Assembly: GCA_050177075.1 (NCBI GenBank)
Contig: JBFXHL010000065.1
Location: 1-14,106, forward strand
Source: UBA2239 sp050177075
GTDB lineage: Bacteria; Pseudomonadota; Gammaproteobacteria; Burkholderiales; UBA9220
Length of the DNA: 14,106 bases
Reading direction: 5' to 3'
A model generated the notes under the pieces. That model was not told where the DNA came from and searched no databases. It saw nothing but the letters and a program-made list of their open reading frames with translations. Below are positions 1 to 7,700 of the stretch, piece by piece (position 1 is the first letter of the stretch; the number at the start of each line of letters is the position of its first letter). The translations under genes and the position numbers were made by a program.

Positions 1-1823
1 TAGTCCAGGCGGGCACCCGTACCCGCATGGTGGTCAACCTTAATCGCCCCGCCACTTATGATACCCGCGTCGAGGGCAAAACCCTCCTGCACACCCTGCA
101 AAGTCCGGAGGGGGTGAAAACCACTTCCAACGTCACCACCCGTTTCGCCGAAGCGGCCCCCGCCGCCCAACCCCATACGGTACGGGATATCGACTTCCGC
201 CGTGGCACTAACAACGAGGGCCGTATTATTACCGATTTGTCCGACACCGCCGTCGGCATCGACATCCGCAAGCGCGGCAAGGATTTGGTGGTGGACATCA
301 GCAATACCGGCTTGCCGCGGAACCTGGAGCGCAAGCTGGACGTGACAGACTTCGGCACCCCGGTCCAGTTCGTCGATACCAGCCGCAACGGCAGCAACGT
401 GCGCATGGTCATCACCCCCAAGGGAAACTGGGAGTATTCCGCCTATCAGACCGACCGCCAATTCATCGTCGAGGTTAAGGGCGTGGATGAAGCAAGCAAG
501 CCGGGCCTCGGCGAAGGCAAGGGCTATACCGGCGACAAGCTGTCCCTCAACTTCCAGAACGTGGAGGTTCGGGCCGTGTTGCAGGTGATCGCCGACTTCA
601 CCGGGCTCAATATCGTCACCAGCGATTCCGTCGGCGGCAGTTTGACGCTCCGCCTCAAGGACGTGCCCTGGGACCAGGCCCTGGCCATCATTCTGCAAAG
701 CAAGGGGCTGGACATGCGCCGTTCCGGCAACGTGATCTGGATCGCCCCCCGGGACGAGCTCGCCACCAAGGAAAAGCTTGCTCTGGAATCCAAGCAGCAA
801 ATCTCCGAACTGGAACCGGTGCAAACCGAACGCTTCCAGATGAAATATCAAAAAGCAGCGGACGTGCAGAAGATTCTCAGCGACCCCAATCAGAAAATCC
901 TCTCCAAGCGCGGCAGCGTGGTGGTGGACGCCCGGACCAACTCCCTATTCGTCCAGGACACGCCGAGCAAGCTGGAAGATATCCGGCGCCTGGTTGATCA
1001 AATCGATATTCCCGTCCGACAAGTGTTGATCGATGCGCGCATCGTCGAGGCGGGGGAAGATTTCTCCAAGAACATCGGCGCACGTTTGGGCGTCAATGAC
1101 ATGTCCAGCCGCCCGGACTCCACCAGCGGCCAGAGTAATATCCGGGCCAATGTGGGCGGTACTTTGGATACCACCACGTATTTGACCGGCCAGGTTTCCA
1201 CGCCGATCCCCAAAATCAATCAATCCTATTCCGTCAACCTGCCCGCGAGCGGCATAGGGGGCTTCAATCCCGGCAGCATCGCCCTGTCGATTTTCCACGC
1301 GAACAGCAGCCGCTTCCTCAACCTGGAACTGTCGGCCCTGGAAGCCGACGGCGGCGGCAAGGTGATCTCCAACCCCCGAGTGGTTACGGCTGATCAAGTG
1401 GAAGCCACCATCGAGCAAGGTACGGAAATCCCCTACCAGCAAGCGACCAGCAGCGGCGCCACCAGCGTATCCTTCAAGAAGGCCACCTTGAGCCTGAAGG
1501 TAAAGCCTCAGATCACCCCGGACGACAACATCATCATGGACCTCAAGGTGAACAAGGATAGCGTCGGCACCACCACCACCGCGGGTCCCGCTATCAATAC
1601 CAAGCAAGTGGCCACCCAGGTTCTGGTCGAGAACGGGGGCACGGTCGTCATCGGCGGCATCTATACCCAGGACAAACGCGATACGACGACCAAGGTGCCG
1701 GTATTGGGAGACATCCCGGTGGTAGGTTTCCTGTTCAAGAACCGTACTGCTTGGAACAATAAGACCGAATTGCTGATTTTCGTCACGCCGAAAATCGTCA
1801 AGGACGGTTTCAATATCCAATAA
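1..1823 (+). CDS. pilQ: Type IV pilus secretin PilQ, 5'-truncated by window edge
   Basis: PilQ forms the outer-membrane ring through which the type IV pilus emerges; it also serves DNA uptake and twitching in many proteobacteria. The frame is open from base 3, so the gene begins upstream. The ATG at 27 is internal, because the residues before it (VQAGTRTR) already read as an AMIN domain. In order, the sequence shows the tail of a first AMIN domain (to about base 107), a second AMIN domain (about 170-480), the short secretin N-terminal domain (about 540-770), a NolW/N1-type repeat (about 829-1013), and the C-terminal secretin beta-domain (about 1350-1815). The last contains the signature VPVLGDIPVVGFLFKN at about 1695-1742 and ends with LLIFVTPKIV. 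The signal peptide is outside the window. Standing just before aroK is the usual place for pilQ after pilMNOP in beta- and gammaproteobacteria. Codon use is less GC-biased than in the genes downstream. Confidence 0.97.
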   Translation, partial: VQAGTRTRMVVNLNRPATYDTRVEGKTLLHTLQSPEGVKTTSNVTTRFAEAAPAAQPHTVRDIDFRRGTNNEGRIITDLSDTAVGIDIRKRGKDLVVDISNTGLPRNLERKLDVTDFGTPVQFVDTSRNGSNVRMVITPKGNWEYSAYQTDRQFIVEVKGVDEASKPGLGEGKGYTGDKLSLNFQNVEVRAVLQVIADFTGLNIVTSDSVGGSLTLRLKDVPWDQALAIILQSKGLDMRRSGNVIWIAPRDELATKEKLALESKQQISELEPVQTERFQMKYQKAADVQKILSDPNQKILSKRGSVVVDARTNSLFVQDTPSKLEDIRRLVDQIDIPVRQVLIDARIVEAGEDFSKNIGARLGVNDMSSRPDSTSGQSNIRANVGGTLDTTTYLTGQVSTPIPKINQSYSVNLPASGIGGFNPGSIALSIFHANSSRFLNLELSALEADGGGKVISNPRVVTADQVEATIEQGTEIPYQQATSSGATSVSFKKATLSLKVKPQITPDDNIIMDLKVNKDSVGTTTTAGPAINTKQVATQVLVENGGTVVIGGIYTQDKRDTTTKVPVLGDIPVVGFLFKNRTAWNNKTELLIFVTPKIVKDGFNIQ

Positions 1824-1849
1824 CACTCATAATTAGCGGAACCACCGTC

Positions 1850-1878
1850 AAAGCCGTGCTCCTTGAGCACGGCTTTTT
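1850..1878 (+). terminator. Rho-independent terminator after pilQ
   Basis: A perfect 12-bp inverted repeat (1850-1861 with 1865-1876, arm AAAGCCGTGCTC) closes on a 3-base loop (CTT). The 3' arm runs into a stretch of five T (1874-1878). It starts 26 bases after the pilQ stop codon and ends 18 bases before the aroK start, so it should end pilus-operon transcription. Because the 5' arm starts with AAA, the hairpin could also work partly on the opposite strand, but nothing is encoded there. Confidence 0.9.
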
Positions 1879-1882
1879 CCGT

Positions 1883-1888
1883 TACAAT
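1883..1888 (+). promoter_or_regulatory. Possible -10 element for aroK
   Basis: TACAAT matches the sigma70 -10 consensus at five of six positions, and the same hexamer occurs in the better-supported gltB promoter in this window. No good -35 box sits at the right distance: TTGAGC at 1863-1868, inside the terminator stem, is only 14 bases away. If used, transcription would start about 1-2 bases before the aroK ATG, giving an almost leaderless mRNA. This is tentative. Confidence 0.3.
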
Positions 1889-1896
1889 CCCCCATC

Positions 1897-2448
1897 ATGA
1901 AAGGAAGCAAGACCGGCAACATATTTCTGGTGGGGCTGATGGGCGCCGGCAAAACGACCATTGGGCGGCAACTCGCCAAGTCCCAGGACAAGGATTTCCT
2001 CGATTCCGATCATGAAATCGAATCCCGCACCGGCGTCAACATTCCCACCATCTTCGAACTGGAAGGGGAAGGCGGCTTTCGTCTTCGCGAACGCGCCATG
2101 ATCGATGAATTGACCCAGCGCAGCAATATCATACTAGCGACCGGCGGCGGCGCCGTATTGAACGAGCAAAACCGCGTTAATCTTCATTCCCGCGGCGTAG
2201 TGGTGTACCTTCGAGCAACAATCGCTGATCTTCTGGCCCGCACCCGCCACGACAAGAACCGGCCCCTGCTGCAGACCGCCGACCCGCAAAAAAAGCTGGA
2301 AGAGCTGTTCGCCCAGCGCGACCCCCTCTACCGGGAAATCGCCGACATCGTTATCGACACCGGCCAGCAGAGCGTGCCCCAACTGGTGCGCCAGCTGGAG
2401 AGAAAACTTCAGGAACTGAGCCCCGCCCATGCAAACCTTGACCGTTGA
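1897..2448 (+). CDS. aroK: Shikimate kinase (AroK)
   Basis: Cytoplasmic enzyme that phosphorylates shikimate at its 3-hydroxyl with ATP, the fifth step of the shikimate pathway. The 183-residue length is normal for the family. Visible motifs: P-loop GLMGAGKTT at residues 13-21; the shikimate-binding stretch with D36 and D38; FRLRE at 61-65, supplying the substrate arginine; GGG at 83-85 (Walker-B-like ATGGGA); lid arginine R122 in NRPLL; and the adenine-contacting QRDPLY near the C terminus. The ATG at 1897 is the first in frame after the pilQ terminator and gives the expected N terminus, but no Shine-Dalgarno sequence precedes it. The last 20 bases overlap the start of aroB, which implies a shared transcript and probable translational coupling. 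The aroK-aroB pairing behind pilQ is widespread in proteobacteria. Confidence 0.97.
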   Translation: MKGSKTGNIFLVGLMGAGKTTIGRQLAKSQDKDFLDSDHEIESRTGVNIPTIFELEGEGGFRLRERAMIDELTQRSNIILATGGGAVLNEQNRVNLHSRGVVVYLRATIADLLARTRHDKNRPLLQTADPQKKLEELFAQRDPLYREIADIVIDTGQQSVPQLVRQLERKLQELSPAHANLDR

Positions 2449-3517
2449 GCTCGGCGACCGCAGCTACCCGATTCACATCGGCGCCGGCCTGCTGGAACAG
2501 CCCCAGCTTATCCTGGGGCACTTGCCCATCAAGCAGGCGGTCATCGTCACCAACACCACGGTGGCGCCGCTTTATCTGGACAAACTTTCCGCCGGCCTGG
2601 AACGTAGCGGCGTGGCCGTGACTCCGGTGATCCTCCCTGATGGGGAGGAATTCAAGAACTGGGAAACTCTCAACCGCATATTCGACGCCCTGCTGGAAAA
2701 TCGCGCCGAACGCAAGACCACCCTCATCGCCCTGGGGGGCGGGGTCATCGGCGACCTCACCGGCTTTGCCGCCGCCTGTTACCAGCGGGGGGTGCCCTTC
2801 ATCCAGGTGCCCACGACCCTCCTGTCCCAGGTGGACTCCTCCGTCGGCGGCAAAACCGGCATCAACCATCCCCTGGGCAAGAACATGATTGGCGCCTTCT
2901 ACCAGCCCCGCGTGGTGCTGGCCGACACCGCCACCCTGAATACCCTGCCGGACCGTGAGCTCTCCGCCGGCCTGGCCGAAGTGATCAAGTACGGCCTGAT
3001 CGGCGACCTGCCTTTCTTCGACTGGCTGGAAGAGAATATGGACCGGCTCCTGGCCCGGGACCCGGAACCCCTGGCCTATGCCATCCGCCGCTCTTGCGAG
3101 AACAAGGCTGCCGTCGTGGCCGCCGACGAAAAGGAAGGCGGCATCCGCGCCTATCTCAACCTCGGCCACACCTTCGGCCACGCCATCGAGGCGGGGATGG
3201 GCTATGGCGTCTGGCTTCACGGCGAGGCGGTGGCCGGCGGCACCGTGCTGGCGGCCGACCTGTCCCGGCGCCTCGGCCACCTGAGCGATGCCGACGTGGA
3301 GCGCATCCGCGCCCTGCTGCGCCGCGCCCGCCTGCCCGATGCCGCCCCGGACCTGGGAGTGGAGGCCTACCTGAAGGCGATGGAAATCGACAAGAAGGTG
3401 GAAGGCGGGAAAATCCGCTTCGTCCTCCTGCGCCACATCGGCGAGGCCTTCATCAGCGGCGACGTGCCGGCGGATCTGCTGACGGCAACCCTCAAGGGTT
3501 ATGTCCAGCCCCGCTGA
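2429..3517 (+). CDS. aroB: 3-dehydroquinate synthase (AroB)
   Basis: Converts the 7-phosphate sugar acid DAHP to 3-dehydroquinate, the second shikimate-pathway step; cytoplasmic, needing NAD and a divalent metal. The 362 residues match the bacterial family (about 360). Visible are DGEEFKN, the nucleotide-binding GGGVIGD beginning at residue 103, the phosphate-binding VDSSVGGKTG at 135-144, and the metal ligands E184 (in EVIKYG), H247 (in HTFGH) and H264 (in HGEAV). These positions agree with the numbering I recall for the E. coli enzyme. The start lies inside aroK, 20 bases before its end, in another frame. Only weak purine stretches (AGGA at 2411-2414, GAG at 2418-2420) precede it, which fits coupling to aroK translation. 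Its own last 17 bases overlap dgt. Confidence 0.98.
   Translation: MQTLTVELGDRSYPIHIGAGLLEQPQLILGHLPIKQAVIVTNTTVAPLYLDKLSAGLERSGVAVTPVILPDGEEFKNWETLNRIFDALLENRAERKTTLIALGGGVIGDLTGFAAACYQRGVPFIQVPTTLLSQVDSSVGGKTGINHPLGKNMIGAFYQPRVVLADTATLNTLPDRELSAGLAEVIKYGLIGDLPFFDWLEENMDRLLARDPEPLAYAIRRSCENKAAVVAADEKEGGIRAYLNLGHTFGHAIEAGMGYGVWLHGEAVAGGTVLAADLSRRLGHLSDADVERIRALLRRARLPDAAPDLGVEAYLKAMEIDKKVEGGKIRFVLLRHIGEAFISGDVPADLLTATLKGYVQPR
3487..3500 (+). promoter_or_regulatory. Small hairpin holding the dgt Shine-Dalgarno
   Basis: AACCC (3487-3491) and GGGTT (3496-3500) can pair around a TCAA loop. The only ribosome-binding sequence for dgt, AAGGG at 3494-3498, lies mostly in the loop and 3' arm, two bases before the ATG at 3501. 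Ribosomes finishing aroB would melt it, so it may couple dgt translation to aroB. The stem has only five base pairs, so this is a suggestion. Confidence 0.3.
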
Positions 3518-4634
3518 TCTCGCCCCCTACGCGGTCCAGGAGGCCAACTCCAAGGGGCGGCGCATTCCTGAGCCGCCTCCCACCAGCCGCAGTGAATTCC
3601 AGCGGGACCGGGACCGCATCATTCACTCCACCGCCTTCCGCCGCCTCGAATACAAGACCCAGGTCTTCGTCAACCACGAGGGGGACCTGTTCCGCACCCG
3701 CCTCACCCACAGCCTGGAAGTGGCCCAGATCGGCCGCACCGTGGCCCGCAACCTGGGCCTCAACCAGGACCTGGTGGAAGCCATCGCCCTGTCCCACGAC
3801 CTGGGCCACACCCCCTTCGGCCACGCCGGCCAGGATGCCCTCAACGAGTGCATGAAGGACCATGGCGGCTTCGAACACAACCTCCAGTCCCTGCGGGTGG
3901 TGGACCAGCTGGAGGAAAGCTACGCCGAGTTCGACGGCCTCAATCTCACCTTCGAAACCCGGGAAGGCATCCTCAAGCACTGCTCGCCCCAAGACGCCAG
4001 GGAGCTGGGGGAGGTGGGGGAACGCTTCCTCAAGGGCGAACGCCCCTCCCTGGAAGCCCAGCTCACCAACCTGGCGGACGAAATCGCCTACAACAACCAC
4101 GATATCGACGACGGCCTGCGCTCGGAACTGCTCACCCTGGAGCAACTGGAGGAGGTTCCCGTTTTCGCCCGCCACCTCCACGAGGTCTATGCCGCCTATC
4201 CCGGCCTCGGCGGCCGCCGTGTAATCCATGAAACCGTGCGGCGCATGATCGGGACCCTGGTCCTGGACCTCATCACCCAGAGCGCCGCCAACCTCCGCGA
4301 CGCCGCCCCCCGGAGCCTCGACGACGTGCGCGCCGCCCCACCCCTGATGGCCTTCAGCCCCGCCATCCAGCAGGAGCAGAAGGAGCTCAAGACCTTCCTG
4401 CGCCAGCATCTCTACCGCCACTACCGGGTCAACCGCATGAGCAACAAGTCCCGCCGCATCGTGCGGGAACTGTTCGCCGCCTTCATGGACAACCCCACCC
4501 TGCTGCCGCCCCAGTTCCAGGAAAAGGCGAAACAGGACCAACCCCGCGTCATCGCCGACTACATCGCCGGCATGACCGACCGCTACGCCATGCGCGAATA
4601 CCGCCGCCTGTTCGTGATGGAAGAATTGGCCTGA
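3501..4634 (+). CDS. dgt: dGTPase-like dNTP triphosphohydrolase (HD domain)
   Basis: Member of the deoxyguanosinetriphosphate triphosphohydrolase family, which removes triphosphate from deoxynucleoside triphosphates and so trims dNTP pools. The 377-residue length fits the shorter dGTPase-like subfamily rather than E. coli Dgt (about 505). The metal-binding HD-domain residues are all visible: H70 (in THSLEV), H99-D100 (in HDLGHTPFGH) and D193 (in LADEIAYNNHD). The upstream RRLEYKTQVF and RTRLTHS stretches are also typical. Which dNTP it prefers cannot be read from the sequence, and the physiological role of this subfamily is less well defined than that of E. coli Dgt. The start overlaps the aroB end by 17 bases, with AAGGG only two bases upstream. 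The order aroK-aroB-dgt is common in betaproteobacteria. Confidence 0.93.
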   Translation: MSSPADLAPYAVQEANSKGRRIPEPPPTSRSEFQRDRDRIIHSTAFRRLEYKTQVFVNHEGDLFRTRLTHSLEVAQIGRTVARNLGLNQDLVEAIALSHDLGHTPFGHAGQDALNECMKDHGGFEHNLQSLRVVDQLEESYAEFDGLNLTFETREGILKHCSPQDARELGEVGERFLKGERPSLEAQLTNLADEIAYNNHDIDDGLRSELLTLEQLEEVPVFARHLHEVYAAYPGLGGRRVIHETVRRMIGTLVLDLITQSAANLRDAAPRSLDDVRAAPPLMAFSPAIQQEQKELKTFLRQHLYRHYRVNRMSNKSRRIVRELFAAFMDNPTLLPPQFQEKAKQDQPRVIADYIAGMTDRYAMREYRRLFVMEELA

Positions 4635-4660
4635 ATCCCGCCGCCTTTTGCCGCAAACCG

Positions 4661-4689
4661 TTGTCCCCTCGCTGCTTTCCGGCTACAAT
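4661..4689 (+). promoter_or_regulatory. Sigma70-type promoter of gltBD
   Basis: TTGTCC at 4661-4666 and TACAAT at 4684-4689 are separated by exactly 17 bases, the optimal spacer. They lie in the 87-base gap between dgt and gltB. Transcription would start near 4696, about 25 bases before the gltB ATG at 4722. That favours the ATG over the in-frame TTG at 4704, which would lie almost at the transcript end with no ribosome-binding site. Confidence 0.65.
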
Positions 4690-4721
4690 TCAACGCTTTT
4701 CACTTGTTTTTCGAGTCGGCA

Positions 4722-7700
4722 ATGGACAGACAACGTTGGTTGGACGGGACCCTATACAGCCCGCAATTTGAACAGGACAGCTGTGGCTTCGGCCTCATGG
4801 CCAACATGGACGACAAGGCCAGCCACTGGCTGGTCCAGACCGCCATCACCTCCCTGGCGAACATGACCCATCGCGGCGCCGTCGCCGCTGACGGCAAATC
4901 CGGCGACGGCTGCGGTCTGCTGTTCAAGAAGCCCGATTCCTTCCTGCGCGCCGTGGCCGCCGAATGCGGCTTCAGCGTCGCCGACCTGTACGCCGCCGGC
5001 CTGGTGTTCCTCAACCGGGACCCGGCCGTGGCCGAAGCCAGCCGCGCCACCCTGAAGCGGGAACTGGAGGCTCAGGGCTTGGCCGTCGCCGGCTTTCGCC
5101 CCGTCCCCACCGACAACAGTCCCCTCGGCGAATACGCCCTGGCCACCTTGCCCACCATCGAGCAGGTGTTCGTCAACGCCCCCGCCGGTCTGGACGAGGA
5201 CGCCTTCGAGCGCAAGCTGTACATCGCCCGCCGCCGCGCCGAAAAGGCCCTGGAAAACAGCGACAAGGCCTTCTACATCCCCACCCTGTCGCCCAAGGTG
5301 ATCTCCTATAAGGGCCTGGTGATGCCGGCCCACCTGCCGGTGTTCTACCCGGACCTCAGCGACGCGCGCTTCGCCTCCAGCTTGGCGGTGTTCCACCAGC
5401 GCTTCTCCACCAATACCTGGCCCGAGTGGCGCCTGGCCCAGCCCTTCCGCTTCCTCGCCCACAACGGCGAGATCAACACCCTGCAGGGCAACCGCAACTG
5501 GTCCCGGGCCCGGGAGCGCATTTTCGCCTCCGAGCACATCCCCAGCATGGACGACGTGCGCCCCATCGTTTCCTCCACCGGCTCCGATTCCTACAGCATG
5601 GACAACATGCTGGAAGGCCTGGTGATGGGCGGCGTCCCCCTGTTCCGCGCCCTGCGCCTGATGATTCCGCCCGCCTGGCAGAACGTCCAGTCCATGGACC
5701 CCGATCTGCGGGCCTTCTACGAATACAACTCGATGCACATGGAACCCTGGGACGGCCCCGCCGGCGTGGTGCTGACCAACGGCCGCTACGGCGTCTGCAT
5801 CCTGGACCGCAACGGCCTGCGTCCCGCCCGCTGGGTGATGACCAAGGACCGCCATGTCACCATCGCCTCCGAAATCGGCGTCTGGGACTACAAGCCCGAG
5901 GACGTGCTGCAGAAGGGCCGGGTCAAGCCCGGCCAGATGGTGGCCGTGGACCTGCAGGAAGGCAAGCTGCTGCTGGCCGAGGACACCGACCGCATCGTCA
6001 AGGGCGCCCATCCCTACCGCCAGTGGCTGAAGGACAACGCCACCCGCCTGGAAAGCGGCATCAACGAGGACGACACCTTCCCGGTGCTCGAACCCCAAGC
6101 CTCCCTCATCTACCAGAAACTGTTCAACGTCTCCTTCGAGGAGCAGGACCAGGTGCTGCGCGTGCTCGCCGAGGAAGGCCAGGAGGCGATCGGCTCCATG
6201 GGCGATGACACCCCCATGGCGGTGCTGTCGCAGAAAATCCGCAGCCCCTTCGACTACCTGCGCCAGCAGTTCGCCCAGGTGACCAACCCCCCCATCGACC
6301 CGATCCGCGAAGCGATCGTGATGTCGCTGAACACCTGCTTCGGCCCCGAGCGCAACCTGTTCGAGGAAACCCCCGGCCACGCCAAGCGGCTGGAAGTCGC
6401 CTCCCCGGTCCTGTCGCCGGAGAAATTCGCCAAGCTCACCTCCCTCGCCGAGCCCGAGTACCGCAGTCTCACCCTGGACCTCAACTACGACCCGGCCAAG
6501 ATCAACCTCAAAAGCGCCCTGGAAAACCTCGCCCGGCAGGCGGTGGAAGCCGTCAGGGCGGGAAACGTCATCCTAGTGCTATCCGACCGCAACATCGCCC
6601 AGGACAAGCTGCCGATCCACGCCCTGTTCGCCGTCGGCGCCGTGCACCATGCCCTGATCCGCGAAGGCCTGCGCTGCAACGCCAACCTCATCGCCGACAC
6701 CGGCACCGCCCGGGACCCGCATCATTTCGCCTGTCTCATCGGCTACGGCGCCACCGCCGTCTATCCCTACGTGGCCTACCAGGCCATCAGCGACCTGATC
6801 AAGAGCGGCGAAATCAAGGGCCAAACCCTCAACGAGTCCCTGTACAAATACCGCAAGGGCATCAACAAGGGTCTGCTGAAAATCCTGTCCAAGATGGGCA
6901 TCTCCACCGTCGCCAGCTACCGCGGCGCCCAGCTGTTCGAGGCCGTCGGCCTGCACGACGAGGTGGTGGCGATGTGCCTCCAGGGCACCGTGTCCCGCAT
7001 CAAGGGGGCCAACTTCGACGACTTCGAGGCCGATCAGAAATCCCTCGTCCAGTTCGCCTACAACACCATGGAACCCCTGTCCCAGGGCGGCCTGCTGAAA
7101 TTCGTCTATGGCGGCGAGTACCACGCCTACAACCCGGACGTGGTAACGGAGCTGCAAAAGGCGGTGCAAAAGGGCGACCGCGAAGCCTACCAGCGCTTCG
7201 CCGACCTGGTGAACAACCGCCCCGTGGCCATGTTACGGGACCTGATGAAGCTCAAGCTGGACGCCAACCCCATTCCCCTCGACGAGGTGGAGCCGGTGGA
7301 AGCCATCCTCAAGCGCTTCGACTCCGCCGCCATGTCCCTCGGCGCCCTCTCCCCCGAGGCCCACGAGGCCCTGGCCGAGGGCATGAACCGCCTCGGCGGC
7401 CGCTCCAACTCCGGCGAGGGCGGCGAAGACCCGGCCCGCTACGGCACGATCAAGATGTCCAAGATCAAGCAGGTGGCCTCCGGCCGCTTCGGCGTCACCC
7501 CCCACTACCTGGTGAACGCCGAAGTGCTGCAGATCAAGGTGGCCCAGGGCGCCAAGCCCGGCGAGGGCGGCCAGCTGCCCGGCGACAAGGTGTCGCCGAT
7601 GATCGCCAAGCTGCGCTGCTCCAAGCCCGGCATCTCCCTCATTTCGCCGCCGCCCCACCACGACATCTACTCCATCGAGGACCTGGCCCAGCTGATTTTC

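Noticed and set aside
27..29. ATG at 27 as the start of pilQ
   Set aside because: The frame is open to the window edge and the residues before it already fit the AMIN domain. A signal peptide would be expected at a true PilQ start, and none is present here.
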